Shown here one piece after another: positions 42,401 to 57,400 of a stretch of 64,000 nt of DNA. The DNA is taken from positions 727,501 to 791,500 of the forward strand of contig BSQZ01000053.1 of NCBI GenBank assembly GCA_033239005.1. The letters are read 5' to 3'. This DNA is from Lamellibrachia satsuma (taxonomy: Eukaryota > Annelida > Polychaeta > Sabellida > Siboglinidae). Numbering within the stretch: position 1 is the first letter of the stretch; every line of letters begins with the position of its first letter. The translations under genes and the position numbers were made by a program. The notes below the pieces were generated by a model. The model worked only from the letters and a program-made list of their open reading frames with translations, ran no database searches and was not told the origin of the DNA.

Positions 42401-45400
42401 ATGAGCAGTGAAAGTTTCAATTCTTAAATAACAATTTCTTTTTCTCCAAAATTACATAATTTCCATGAAGCTTTATAATTAGTATTATACAATTGTAATG
42501 CGCAATGTGTCTGGGTTAAAAAGCGCTAGCAAGATAATACTATGTTAATTTAAAATAAGATAAAAAGGTAAAATAATAGGTAAATGTAAATTAAATAAAT
42601 ATGATGTTTACATTTGAACTGTTTTAGCTGCAACCTCGCAAGTATGGTGGACGCCACATGGTGGCACTGCTGTCTGGCGATGGCGTTGGACCTGAGATTT
42701 TGGGCCATGTGAAGAATGTATTCAGGTTGGCATGAAAGTACTGCATCAAAATGAAATAGTGAATTACTGCAAGAATCACGACACTTTAAGGGGAGAAACC
42801 CCGGGTGAAATGGCATTTTGTTTTTTACAAAAATGCTCAATGTATTTCCACTGCATTCTGATCGCTTTGTATATTTATTAAAGTTCACTTTTATAGAAAT
42901 TACATACCTCTAAATCACTTTTATTCATGGATAACGCATGCCTCTTTCAATAAATAAATCCCATTTTTTAATCTTTGACAAGATTTTGCCAAAAAAAAAA
43001 CTGTTTCCAATTTGGAAACATCATATCTCTGGTAATAACGATGCTACACCAATGATGTTTTGATTGATGTGCTCCTTATTAGCTTCTTTATGCAACTACG
43101 AAGAAATCTTTTTTGTTTAACGTATAGTTTAATGTGATCTTAGTAGTCGTAATGGAAATTGTGGTGTTTTTATCACCAAAATACAAAAACATAGATATGA
43201 AGTAATGGCAACACATTAAGTATCTCTTCGTAGTTGCATAAAATGAGGTGTTGTAAATAAGACTTGATACCTGAATTATTGGGGGAGTTACAATGCTTCC
43301 AAATTATGGTATATTTGACGGCAATTTTTTTTGCCAAGGAAACGGGGGGTCTGGCAGAATATTTTCAATATATCTATATTATATAGGTTCGTTGCTGCAA
43401 CGAGGTGATGGCTACGTTGTTAGAAAAGGTCAAGGCTGTTTCATATAGCACATGACATGAGCAGGTGTATTTCATGCGGTGTTGCAATCTGGTCGCATCA
43501 CTTGCATGCAATGTCAACGGCTCGGTGCGGCAACGATGTCGCCTTGTGTAAGATTGTGTCTGCAGTGAAATGTGGTGACAGTTCTAGGGCCTACATTTTA
43601 GATACAGTGCAGTGAAATGTGGTGATGGTTGTTGGCCCCACATTGGAGATACAGTTCAGTGAATTGTGGTGATAGCCGTAGGGCCTCTGGTGGAAAGTTT
43701 TGGGGTCCTTCTCCAACAGTTATTTGTTTGCAGTTTTATCAATGCACCGGTTGACTTTGAAGAAGTTAAGCTGAGCCACTCAACGACAGATGCAGAATAT
43801 GACAATGCAATCCTGGCAGTGAAAAGAAATCATATTGCCATTAAAGGTAAGTCTGTTGAATGTATGAGTCGCATATTCTTATTCTTAAAGGAAAACAAAA
43901 GTCAAGGTTTCGGGCCTAGGCACCTATAAGAGTTACTAAAACAGCCATTTACAACTACAATTAAGAATATTACACAAGTGGTTTACTAGGAAAACCTTGT
44001 TGAATACACAGCATCTTAATTTCACGTGCCATACTTTTAGATAATCCTACATCACAAGTGTCATAATCTGGCAATATTTGCTTGCCAAATGAAAATATAT
44101 TTGTATACACATGTTCCTTTACTTGCCAATAGAATATGGCCATACTGTTTGCGTCCAATAGAACTGGTCAAGTGTTTATCGGTCACACTGGTTAACATGT
44201 CCGCCCTCATTCAACCGGAGAAATGACTGGAATCCAACTTTTAGAACACATTCTGAGTAATCCACTGGCGATATTTAGAAATTAGCATAAAATTAGTGGG
44301 GGCTAGCTGGACCCCCACTTTCCAGAATCTTGGGGTCCGCCACCAAAACTGGGGCCCAAAGCTGTTTGCATGAAAAAAACATAATATAAATTTGCTTGGC
44401 TTGTATACTCATGAGTGCTGAATAAACATCCCTATACACGTATTTATTTGATGAAAAATGCCACCCTATATGCACCTTATTTGGTACTATACTATTATTA
44501 AATTTTAACATTTGTGCCAGCCTATATTCTCCGATAATCGCAGAGTATAATTTTAGGAGGGCAATCGTTCTCACTCCCTATTGCTAGCGCTAATCAATCA
44601 TCCATGGAGCGGTTTACCGCTCGCGATGGAATCACATGCTCCCAACTGGAGCTGCATGTGGCTCCCTCTGATGGCTAAGTTCTCATTCTTTTGAACGATA
44701 GTCGTGAATTTTGCGGGATCCCGTGCTTCTGAGAATCCTAGATTTTGATCCCAAAGTTACGTTTCCATGATTATGATCGGTCAGAATTCTTAGTTCTCTG
44801 GAGCTCGACATGGCATATTATTAGTTAAAGCTCCATTATCACCGCATAAACCGACCATAAATGGCCGTCGTGCACAGCACCTCAAACCGGTCAGAACCGG
44901 CTGGGGCAGTTTCCCCTGAAACGGGCTTGTGTATTCAATTCAATAAAACTTTAATGTACATTTAAAAACAGAAAATTCCCCTGTTTTCCGCATATATAAA
45001 ATGTGGTTGCTATATCTGCGGTGACGCGAATACGCACAAAGTTTATGCATATTCGGCAGAAAAAAAACAAAATACATGGCGATCCGCATAATTTTCTAGG
45101 GACTAAAAAAATTGCTTGGGCGCTAAAAAAGACAAATATACTAGTGACTTTTTCGCACTATACTATTATTTGCTTTGAATAATTTGCCCCCTCCCCATAC
45201 TGTTTTTCGGCACTATACTATTATTAAATATGACCGATTTGCCACCGTATACTTTTATTTGGCCTGTACGTTTATTTGGCACTCGAGAGTAATTTATATC
45301 AGAAGTTGCAAACAGTAAAGAATAAACATGTAGGAAGAATCTCAGTCCACAAATATTGTTTAAATCATGAATCTACCCTATCCTCTTCATGAAGCTACCC

Positions 45401-48400
45401 CATCCTTTTATTCCAGGCCAAAACCCTGTTATCATGTGTTTCTCCATAAGACATCATTGCTATGGTCATATATGTAGGTTTCTTGATGCCGTCTGGCAAT
45501 ACAATATAAAACACTTCTGTTGTGCTAAAATCCTCCGGAGACCCAAGCTCGGCAATGCACCAAAACAATGGTTTAAGCAGTTTCTATTCATTTAGCAATT
45601 CCAGTTGTAGACAGGTATACTGAGGATTTATGGTGGTGTGTGCTGCAGTGGGGAATGGTGGTCTAGTGGGTAGAGCACCTGACTATTGATCCAGAGGATC
45701 GTGGTTCGATTCCACCTACCACTGTGTCGATCCCACACAGGAGGTAAATGTTGTGGACTCAAAGAGTGGTGGTCTGTATATCTAACCCACAGATTCTAAC
45801 TCTGCGGCCAGAGCTGCTTCCTGGTCAGGTGTGTGAAAGGACTGTTCTAGATGTCTCAGTGCTCATTGGGTAATGCATGGAGCGTATATAATGTATCACA
45901 ATTTGCAAACACCACTTAAGAAGGAGCAATGGAGTAGTGTCGGTTTTCGACACATGGTAAACTGGGTCACATCATCTTGCTACTGTTTCAACCATCCTTG
46001 AAAGGTACAAAATCTGATTATTGTAAAACCATGCTAATTATAAACTATATTTATTCTGCTATCTTGACAGACCAAATATGTTTTAATCAACCACAATTTG
46101 TTAATATTGGTAGGTAGTAGGTAAAGTCATCCCCCAGGCATTACGCCTTAGGAAGCCATGAAGGCTTATATGGCCAGTGCTTAAACCTGGTTTCTGTAGT
46201 GCAAAGCAACTTAGAGTGCAGTTATACTGACTCTCCTGGACGGGACACTAGTCCATCGCATCCATTTGTTAATATTGATTATTTTGAATGTTTCAACTGG
46301 AACATGATGTTTACATTGCATGCTGAAAGACAAGGTCAGTATTACTAAGCAGATAATAGTTAAATCACGAGGGGAATGCGGTTAGTTAAAACACATTAGG
46401 ATGGTGCAGATGTTAGAATAGATATAGTTTATTGTATATAACATGATTTTATGAAGACAACGAACAGGCTTTGTACCTTTAAAACTCTTCATAAATTGTT
46501 ACACTCATTGGTTTATCAAGAAGGTCAGATTGAAACATTTGCTCTGAAGTCATCCGTGTCTGTCGTGATGTTTTCTGACGGAGACTTTGTGTTTTCTAGG
46601 CAATGTGGACACTCTGTTTGATGAACCCGGGTTCAAGATGCGGAATCTAGCACTAAGGTAGAAACTCCTCAATTGTCAATATTGATTCTTATTCGTATGT
46701 TAATGTATATAGTATCGGTGTATTAGATTTTGTCTGACATTGTCCAATGTTGTTGTGGTCTTTGTAAAGTGTGTAACTTTGCATTGGGATCTAAGTTGTC
46801 TGTATTTCTATTTCCTAATGTCTGCTTTTGAAAATTGTATTCACAAAATAAAATGCATTTGTTACTATGATTAATACGGTGGACTCCACTTACAGAATCA
46901 CTCCGGGCCAGAGTAATTTGATTCCATTTAGTACTGAACATTCACTTAAACAACGCATTTTAATACACCGGGAATGTATAAAGATTCTATTCCAGCCAAT
47001 ATATTTGATTTTACCAAACGGCAGACTCTGTTACCCATGGTTCTGTGTTCACTGTATGATACAGCAACTAGTATTTATGCAATAGCCGCTTCAAAACATG
47101 CTGACATTTCACTGACACTGTTTTTATCCCAGATTCATACTGAGCAATTCTTCTGCATCCAACGGTTGTAGTTTTGACAACTACATATAAGACTACAGTT
47201 ACTGAATGATACTGGGTTTATGCATGATTTGCTTCAGATTGTTGTATTGAGTGAGTCTGCACACCAAATACAACAATCTGAAGCAACAAATGTCTAAAGT
47301 CCATTATTGTTTGATAAGGTGTTTATTTTATGGGTTCATACGTAACATTCCAACACATTTTGTGGGTTCATACGTAACATTTCAACACATTTTATGGGTT
47401 CATACGTAACATTTCAACACATTTAATGCAATAAAATAGTAATTTACTAGCGATTCTCAAGAACAGTCGTGTCTATTTATAACAGTGTGATACTGGTTTT
47501 TATTGCATTGGACGTCACAAAATGCACGACAGCATATGTCACCATAGACAGCACGTTATCAATAGCAATTACCCATGTAATAAATACATTTTATCTGACG
47601 GTGCCTTTCAGAACTGAGCTGGATCTGTTCGCCAATGTTGTGTGGTGTAAGTCATTTCCTGGCGTCAAAACAAGACACAAAGACATTGACTTGGTCGTTA
47701 TCCGAGAGAATACAGAGGGGGAATATCGACAACTGGAACACGAAGTAAAGTTTTATTTCCTTGACTAGTTTTATATAGTTAAATATGTTTAAGCATTATA
47801 TTATATACTTATGTTAACATCTAAGTTCATTTAATATTTATTATTATTACTAATCATGTTAGTTTATTGTAGGAGATCTGTTATTAATTTGTCATTACGT
47901 TTTGATAAATCAACTCATCAGTTAGCATTTCCTGTTATGTTGGTAACTAATTGTTTTTGGCTTCTAAGATTCTGTTGATTAGCATGATCCAGACACATTT
48001 GTAATTGTGTGTTTTGTGTCTGATGCATTTTCTTTTAAAATAATGTTTACAAATGACATTATTTATTATCTATAAAACATATGTCTAATGGGCACAAACT
48101 TTCTGCCAGTCTGTAATGCCCATAGGCTCTCAATTACAAAAATTGTACTTTTATTACCGTTCTCGTGCACTGATTCAAAGGAAAAAAACTGTTGTACTCA
48201 GGCAATTTATTTACTATGTTCATTTTTGTGGTCCAGGAGCAGAATGTTGTTTTTTTTTGTTTTTTAGTTTCAAATATTTGCTAACAAAATGTACATATAT
48301 AGATTTAGCAAATGAACATTTTGTTCCTGTACTTTTATTCAATATTCATGATTGCAAAAAAATTAATTATATTACCAGTATATATAATAGTTGGAGTTAA

Positions 48401-51400
48401 AAATGATTGCTAATTGAAATAAACTGTATGTCAGCTAGCTACATGTGTTTTAATTATTTCCAGGTGTCTACAGAGGTTTGTGTTTCCATTGGTAATGTAG
48501 AGTCCCCTGTTTGCTTGCGATGGTGTGGTGGCCCCGGTGATCTAGAATGTATTGCTTGTCTGCTACAGTGTGCTTGTGTGGGGTGCTCTAGATCATAGTG
48601 GTTGTCTGCTACAATGTGCTTGTGTGGGGTGCTCTAGATCATAGTGCTTGTCTACTACAATGTGCTTGTGTGGGGTGCTCTAGATCATAGTGCTTGTCTG
48701 CTACAATGTGCTTGTGTGGGGTGCTCTAGATCATAGTGCTTGTCTACTACAATGTGCTTGTGTGGGGTGCTCTAGATCATAGTGCTTGTCTGCTACAGTG
48801 TGCTTGTGTGGGGTGCTCTAGATCATAGTGCTTGTCTACTACAATGTGCTTGTGTGGGGTGCTCTAGATCATAGTGCTTGCCTGCTACAGTGTGCTTGTG
48901 TGGGGTGCTCTAGATCATAGTGTGTGTTTTGTGTTTCTTCTGTAGAATCTAGCATGTGTTTGCTGTAACATTTCTGTTGACACCTAAGGTTTGTCCCTTG
49001 TGATATCACTGGTATTGTTTTTGCTGGTATGTAAGGTTTGCTCGTTGTACCGTGATTACTTTTCCATTGGAAATGAAGTTTTGCCTGTTGGAATGTGATG
49101 GGTTTTGTTTCCACTGAATCTAAGCTTTGCCTGCTAGAATGTGATTGGTTATGTTTTCACTGGAATCTAACATTTGCTTGCTGGAATGTGGTGTTTTCAC
49201 TGGAATCTAACATTTGCTTGCTGGAATGTGGTGTTTTCACTGGAATCTAACATTTGCTTGCTGGAATGTGATGGGTTTTGTTTTCACTTGCATTTAAGGT
49301 GTGCTTGGTGTAATCTGCTGGGTTTTGTTTCCACTGGAATCTAAGCTTTGCTTGCTGGAATGTGATTGGTTTTGTGTCCATTAGAATCTAAGCTTTGCTT
49401 GCTGGAATGTCATTAGTTTGGAAGCATGTCATTGGCTTGGCATATTAATGTTTGAATATTTCTGTTGGCCCTAATGTGAGTGATGTGATTGGTTCATATT
49501 TCTGTGGGATGTGATTGGTTTGTATTTTCTCCATGTGATATTATTTTATAGGTTTGCTTTTAATGTGAGTAGTTTGTTTTGTCGTTGGGTAACGAGAATC
49601 TAAAATTTGCCTGCTTTAGCATCAGTGATGCTGGATGATTCTGAAGTTTCTCATAATGGTCATTGTGTGTCATCTTAGTGGAGAAGTACCAATCAACCAA
49701 TGGCACATTAACACAGAATGCGGCTGTACATTAACATAGAATGTTGCTACAAATTAACAGTGTATGTTTATTAACAACGATAACAAGTTATTCCTTGGAT
49801 CAGGGTGTACAGTCCAAGTTTACACAACTGTGAACGTGTTCTCTGAGGAATGTACAGTTTTCAAGCTTCTGAACAAATGCACCTAAACCATTTTACAATA
49901 ATGTAATGTTTTAGAAATATTACATTGCTGTGAAATTTAATGTTTGGTAGCTTAACAGAGTTATTGGTGAATTTCTATGATATATTGTTGCATTGTAAAT
50001 AAATGTTTACCTGTTCTAAAGTGTTTATTATATTGTTCTTGCGCTTTCTATGGCAGCCTGCCTCTGATAACGAACAGGTAAATGAATGTGTTTAAATGTT
50101 GTCCAGTCATAAAACATCAATGGACAGTATTCACGACATGTACGACACCGATCAGCTAAGAATAAAACTATAGTTTGAGGTCACGTTTGTGACATCAGTG
50201 CAATATGAATATTTAAAAATTATAATTTCTGAAAGGGGTTGTTTTTGTTTATGTGTTCTGTTTTATCATCTGCTGTCGTACAATAGGCATTATTTATAAC
50301 ACATGCGACACCTGTTGGCTAAGAAGCAAACTGCGGTTGCAGGATGTAAAAAATATAGTGCCAATGCGCTTGTGCAGGAATATTGTCTGTTAAAGCCATT
50401 TATTTGTGCAGCTACTTTAAATGTATCATAAATTCATGTTATATAGTATAAACTATATCTGTTCTAAAATCTTGACCAACCAGATGTGTTTTAATTAACC
50501 ACATTTGTTCATATAATTTGACCGTTATCTCTTTCATTTGAATGTTTTGACTCAAATATCATATTTGCATTGCTGGCTGAACAGCAAGATGGTAATTAAA
50601 ACACATTTGGCAGTCAAGATGCAAGAAGAGATATAATTTATTTTATGATAAATACAGTCAGTCTTTGTATCTTTAGACATTAATACAATACTGTTTATGG
50701 CTTCACATATTATCACTTGGAATTCTTCGTGTGAGACTAATGTATGTCGGGCATGCATGAGTTTTGGTATATTTAGAATAACTACTTTATTTGTAAAGTG
50801 ATTGTTGACTGTTTTGTTAAACATGTTGACAGTGCCAACTTCTTCACTGTCCGATAAATGTTCCAGTACAATTACATTCTGCATGTTCTGGTGCTAATCT
50901 GCAGACTGCCGGTGGCGTGGTTGAAAGTCTCAAGATCATTACAGAGAAGAACTCGACCCGCATTGCAAAATATGCATTTGAATTTGCGAAGCGCAACGGC
51001 AGGAAGAAGATAACAGCCGTCCACAAGGCCAACATCATGTTTGTTTTTTAGTTAATTACTGATTGTCAAAAAATACTTTTAACAAGATTGTCCTGAAGCT
51101 ACAACTCCAGATGATAGGTAGACAAGGAAGCCATTGACTTATCAGCATTATTTATCTATGTGTTACCCGTCCTTCTGGGATATTTATCTTTTTTTAGTCT
51201 TGCTACAAGCATTTAAACAGTAGATCATTTATTCTATTCATTTATCATCCTCTGAACAATCAGTCTATGCTGCTGTTACAAAATTGGTAGGCACATGCAA
51301 GATTCCCACTGCTCTGTTGCATCTGGTTTTTTATTATTTATTACTGATCACATTCATAATGAAAGTTCTTCTGTGATGGATAATCAAAATGGATTAAAAA

Positions 51401-54400
51401 TACTGTACAATAGTTGGGTTACAGTATATGTATAGTGTATGCTGTGAAGGGTATTAGAGGAAGCCAAGGTGTTCTAATTATCTGTTACAAAGATCCAATG
51501 CTAACCACAGAATTATACTACAATACATACAGTGAATCAACATTGTTATCATTAAGATAGTTCTATATACCTTTGTAATCATGCTGTTTGTAGGAAGCTG
51601 TCCGATGGGTTATTTCTAGAGTGCTGTCGCAAGGTGTCCGAAGATTATCCCGACATCGAATTTGAGGGAATGATCGTTGACAACTGCAGTATGCAGGTTA
51701 GTGGACATAGTTGTTGACAGATGGCTCTTTGTGGAGAGGCGGACATGGATAAACCGGAGTCATACAAATATAATAGATCTGAATAGGTATGAAAACACCA
51801 GTATTATCCCACACCTATTCTATGTTAGTTTTGTTTATATCGCACTAATATAATGTACACATTTGTAATGTAATTAATGTTGTGTGATTGTAAGTGTAAC
51901 ATGTCTACGTCTACATGGATAACGGGAAGAACTATTCAGTGTATAATCCTGTGGACGGCATCAGTCACTTAGAATTAGAGGAAATTTTTTTTTTAAATAA
52001 ATAAAACATTACTTGTAGAGATAATGAAAACACTATTTGAGTGATGTGGTTATGTCTATGGATGCTGTCTGCGGGGCTTCCAGTTACCTACACTAATTAA
52101 ACAGTTTTTTCCAATCTGCTTTTAAAACTAGAGGTTGTTTCACTGTTGGAAATTTCAGGGCATAAGGAATTCCAGTCTGGAAAGAAACTATACTTGAACA
52201 TGTTGGATTTAACTGCTGGGGGAATGAAGTGGTGACAATCGCTCGATCTACTGTGGCGAGTGGACGTTTTAAGGTAGTCTAGCAAGGGGACAGTAGTTTT
52301 ATGGTGTATGGCTTTGTGGAAAACCAACAATCTTGCAACTTTCCTTCTATTTTGGAGGGTTGGACAGTTGACATATCACTGTAATACGACTCCAAGATAT
52401 GGATGGTGACTGACAGACTTGTGAGTGAACCCTTCCACGACATAGCCCATTTTTAGTGGGTTTTTGGAGTGTGTAGCATGTTTCTGGATTAAATATCATT
52501 TGTCATTTCTGGGCCCAGAGTGACATTTTACAGAGATCATTTTGAAGAACAACTGTGTCAGCGACATGCACTGTCAATTGTCCTGAACAGCTGACAGTCG
52601 TCAACAAATAGTTTAATGTGGGAAGTAATATTTTCTCCAATATCATTTATGTATAACAGAAACATGAACAGTGTAAGCACAGTACCCCGGGAAAGACCGG
52701 AAAACATTTGAATTTTGTGCATATGAGGCATCAACGTCAACTACAACATGCAGTAGCTGTGTCCTGTTTGTAAGCCAAGAACTGATCCAACGCCATGTCT
52801 TTCCCTGGATGCCATTGTTTTAGTTTGAGACGGAGCCTCTGGGGAGGGACAGTGTCGAGAGTTTTGGAGAAATCTAGGATTAGAACATTTGTCTGTTTAT
52901 GGTTGTCTAAAGATCTTGCAAGAGATTCAACGATTGAGAGTAATTGACTTTCACATGAATGCTTAGCGTGGAAACCATGTTGGGAGTTATGATGTTATTT
53001 TATCAAGATGTGCCATAATAGAGTGGTATAAGACATGTTCCATGACTTTACAGCACACAGATGTGAGAGATATAAGTTGGTAGTTTGTTGGTAGCCCTTC
53101 GTCACCTTTTTAGAAAACGGCACATATACCAGCAGTTTGCCAATCATCAGGCAGTTCTCCTTTGTGGAAGGAGAGATTAAAGTTGAATTCTAGAATTGGT
53201 GCTATTTCACCTGAATAGTCCTTAATGATTCTGACAGGGATTCAAACTGGACCAGGTGCTTTATTTACTCAAGTTTCCAAAAGATTCTGAATTCCTTTAA
53301 GTGAGAAATTAATATCTGGTATTGATTGATAAGGACTACCTCCCATTGAGGGCATATTCTCCACATCTTTTGTGAAAATGAATAGAATATGGCAATAGAA
53401 TGGACGAATAGTTTGCTGTATTTGTGGTCATGTGATGGATGCACATCGCAGGCTAAGAGACCAGATACATGTGTATTTAACTTGTCTCAGAGAGATCTCT
53501 GCCCCAGTCTACTACAAATAAAATCGAATGGGCATTTCCCTCCATGGAGAGACAGGAAGGGACAAATGTATAGACCCTCTACCCCAGTCCTGACAGGCGA
53601 TGTGTGCTGCTCAACTGGGCTAGTTACCAGGGAATCTCTTTATTTGTAAGAAGTGGTTCCTTTATTGGGTTGATGTTCATATCTCTTGGAATGTGAAATT
53701 TGACAGTTTTGTTCTCAAGAAACTTGAGAATAAAACAAGGTCAAATTTGTTCAAGGTTCTTACAGCTTTTATAATCTCTTTTTTTCAAGGCCAACTAATT
53801 TGACTTAAATTAACGATGTTTATCCTCCCATGCACGTGTAAAATAGAGTAGGTGTTCATTAAAGGTCCCAGTTAGTTTTTATCGCTCAACTTGTTCCAGA
53901 CTAATTCAACTTGTTCCAGACTAATTCCGTGAGCCTGTCTACTGTCAACTGTGCCATGCTAACTTGTTTGTGTAAATTTGTTATGTAATTTTAGCAACCA
54001 ATAATTTTTTACTGGGTCTGGTCAAAATTTGGGGAGAAAAAAAGAGCAAACGTGGTCTGGCTCTGCAAGTTACCAGATGTAATAATCAAAGTTAATTCTT
54101 TTGATGATTTCAACAAAAGAATGCTATCTTATTAAACCGACTGCACTTGTTACTTCATAAACTGTTCATACACTACAGATTTGAACATCAACGAACCTGA
54201 TTTGTGATGGACTATATCGACGGAGGAGGGAATTTTAATGTATAAACTCTTTGTGCTGTCAACCGCAGACAGTGACGAGAGTTGTGGCAGGACCTCACAA
54301 CAGTGACTTCTTAATGACTCTGTAATGACATGGATTTTTTTATTATTTAGTTAATTATCATATATCATGTTCGAGTAAGTGAATCTTTCTGTTTGTGCAT

Positions 54401-57400
54401 GTAGCTGGTGTCTCGACCTCATCAGTTTGATGTCATGGTGCTGCCCAATCTGTACGGCAACATCATTACAAGTATCGGTGCTGGCCTCATCGGAGGAGCA
54501 GGGCTTGTGGCTGGTGTCAACCTTGGAGACAAATATGCCGTCTTTGAAACAGTGAGTGTCATATATGTCAATGATCCTAACAAAGTCGGTTACTTTATCA
54601 AAGGGAATGGTCACTGTTAATTGGTTTCGTGTTTTTATAGCATATTTATAAGAAACAATGTCAGAAAACCATCTGTGAGATGTTACTGCGTTGTATGCAT
54701 GCACGCACATGTGCACTGTCATGTGCACTGTTACATGTGCAATGTCACATATGCACTGTCATGTGCACTGTTACATGTGCAATGTCACATATGCACTGTC
54801 ATGTGCACTGTTACATGTGCAATGTCACATGTGCACTGTCATATGTGCACTGTCATATGTGCACTGTCACACGTGCACTGTCACATCGAACATACTACTA
54901 TGTACATTACATGCATTTGTGTTGGGTCTCTTTTTTCTTGTAAATGGGGTGCAAATAAACTTTCTTTTCACTGATGCCACATTGAAGACCACCTGAGTTA
55001 CCTGGTATGTGAGAGATGGTTCGACTGTATTTACGTTTCGTCATATCAATGCATTTCCTCATATCAATGCATTTCCTCATATCAGCATATTTCCTCACAT
55101 CAGTGCACTTCTTCATGTCAACACATGTCCTGATATCAACACATTTCCTCATATCAACACACTTCCTCATGTCAACACATTTCCTCATGTCAACACACTT
55201 GTGTTTGTTTAGGGCACTCGGACAACAGGACATGCGATGGTTGGTCAGAACATAGCGAACCCAGCGGCTTTACTGCTGGCTAGTGCAGACATGTTGAGAT
55301 ATCTCGGGTGAGTACTTTACTGCTGGCTAGTGCAGACATGTTGAGATATCTCGGGTGAGTACTTTACTGCTGGCTAGTGCAGACATGTTGAGATATCTCG
55401 GGTGAGTACTTTACTGCTAGCTAGTGCAGACATGTTGAGATATCTCGGGTGAGTACTTTACTGCTGGCTAGTGCATACATGTTGAGATATCTCGGATGAG
55501 TACTTTACTGCTGGCTAGTGCAGACATGTTGAGATATCTCGGGTGAGTACTTTACTGCTGGCTAGTGCAGACATGTTGAGATATCCCGGGTGAGTACTTT
55601 ACTGCTGGCTAGTGCAGACATGTTGAGATATCTCGGGTGAGTACTTTACTGCTGGCTAGTGCATACATGTTGAGATATCTCGAGTGAGTACTTTACTGCT
55701 GGCTAGTGCATACATGTTGAGATATCTCGGATGAGTACTTTACTGCTGGCTAGTGCATACATGTTGAGATATCTTGGGTGAGTACTTTACTGCTGGCTAG
55801 TGCAGATATGTTGAGATATCTCGGGTGCACGAGTACTTTACTGCTGGCTAGTGCAGACATGTTGAGATATCTCTGGTGAGTACTTATAACCAAGAGCCAG
55901 TGTAGAAAATGTGCTAGCAAATGATTTATATTTTTCTGTAGTAAACAAGTTACATTTATTAAACAAGTTATCTGGACTTGACATCCAAGGCAAAAACAGC
56001 AAGTGAACAAGGACGCCATTGGCTTATTGAGAGTCCAACGTTTCTATTTTTATGAATGTAAACCTGATTACAACCATAATTACATTCAAGAATATGACCG
56101 ACATAATTAAATAAATAAAACCCTCATGTTATTACTGTCACTGTTGTTATCCAAGACAAATCAAAGACAATGTTAAAATACAGTCACTGTAGATACAAAA
56201 TGAAGAAAAAAGCATGCTTGCAATGTAGTTGTGACCATGGCAACAGACATATGCACAAGAACTTTGTAATTGTAGTCTACACTTACTTTACTAATGCTAC
56301 TTTGTATCTTCTGGTTCTACTCCTTTCCTTACTAATTCAGTCATTTGCTTTCAGGTTGGTGCCATATGGCGATGCCATTAAGAATGCTGTACACAAAGTC
56401 ATTGACAATGAACAGGTATACATGTTGTGTGTGTTTCGGCAGTCTATATGTTGTGTAGGACTGAAAGTTCCAGATACATTCAACTGTGTCGTCTTATGGG
56501 GGATGACTTTACCTTTAGGGGGCAGCCGTGGCCTAGTGGTTAAGGTGTTGGACTCTAAATTCAAGGGTTGTGAGTTCAAGACCCACATTGGTCACGGTTC
56601 GTTTTCGAAGCTTAGGCAGTTTCGTTTACCCTACTTTGCCTCAGTCTACTCAGCGTGCCTGGGGGGTGTCGTCTTTGTGTGATGACAGACCATACAGAAT
56701 GAAGGTGTTATTTGTGTAGACTATGAAGTGTCAACTCATATTGCTAAATAAAACAGGTTGGCAAATCTTAAGTAATCACAATAGTAGACTACCAGTATTG
56801 CAGAATTTTAAGTTGGACTTTTTCAAACAAGATTACCAACCAAGACAAAGGCCCAGATGCCAAGTGGAAAAGGAAGCAGTTGGCTTATTGAAAGTCATAA
56901 CATTTTTCATCTATGTGTAACCTGCCCTCCTGAGATACGTGTCAACCTTGTTTTTAATTTAAACATATTCATGCTGCTAGCAGTTACACAATCTATAGAT
57001 AATTTGTTCCATTAATATATTGTCCTCTGTGAGAACGAATACTTCCTGATATCCAATCAGTAATGTTACTTCATGTCCTCTAGTTCTACTATCTTTCTTG
57101 AGTGAAAAAAAAACATTTCTATCAATATTCTCACGCTCTTAAAAACTTCAATTTGATCTCCTCTTAACCTGCTTGTCTCTAGGGTTGTTAAACCACATTC
57201 TTTTAGGTGCTCTTAGTAACTATTTACTTGACTTTGCCTGTGTCTTTTGGAAGAGACACTAAAAGTCGTTGGTCCGTTCTGCCTGGTGTCTATGTCGGGG
57301 AAGTACAAGATCCCACACAGGCGGTAAATGTGTAACCTAACTAACTCTAAAGATGGAAAACTCTGAAAATAAACCACTCCTATGTTTGGGGCTGTTCACA

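Noticed and set aside
45661..45728. Candidate tRNA gene
   Set aside because: A and B boxes are present but the stems pair poorly and a SINE body follows.
48464..48475. Possible 12-nt micro-exon between IDH3G-like exons 6 and 7
   Set aside because: Direct joining of 47744 to 50905 gives [12 protein letters not shown], which aligns without gap to the family; the micro-exon would insert four residues.
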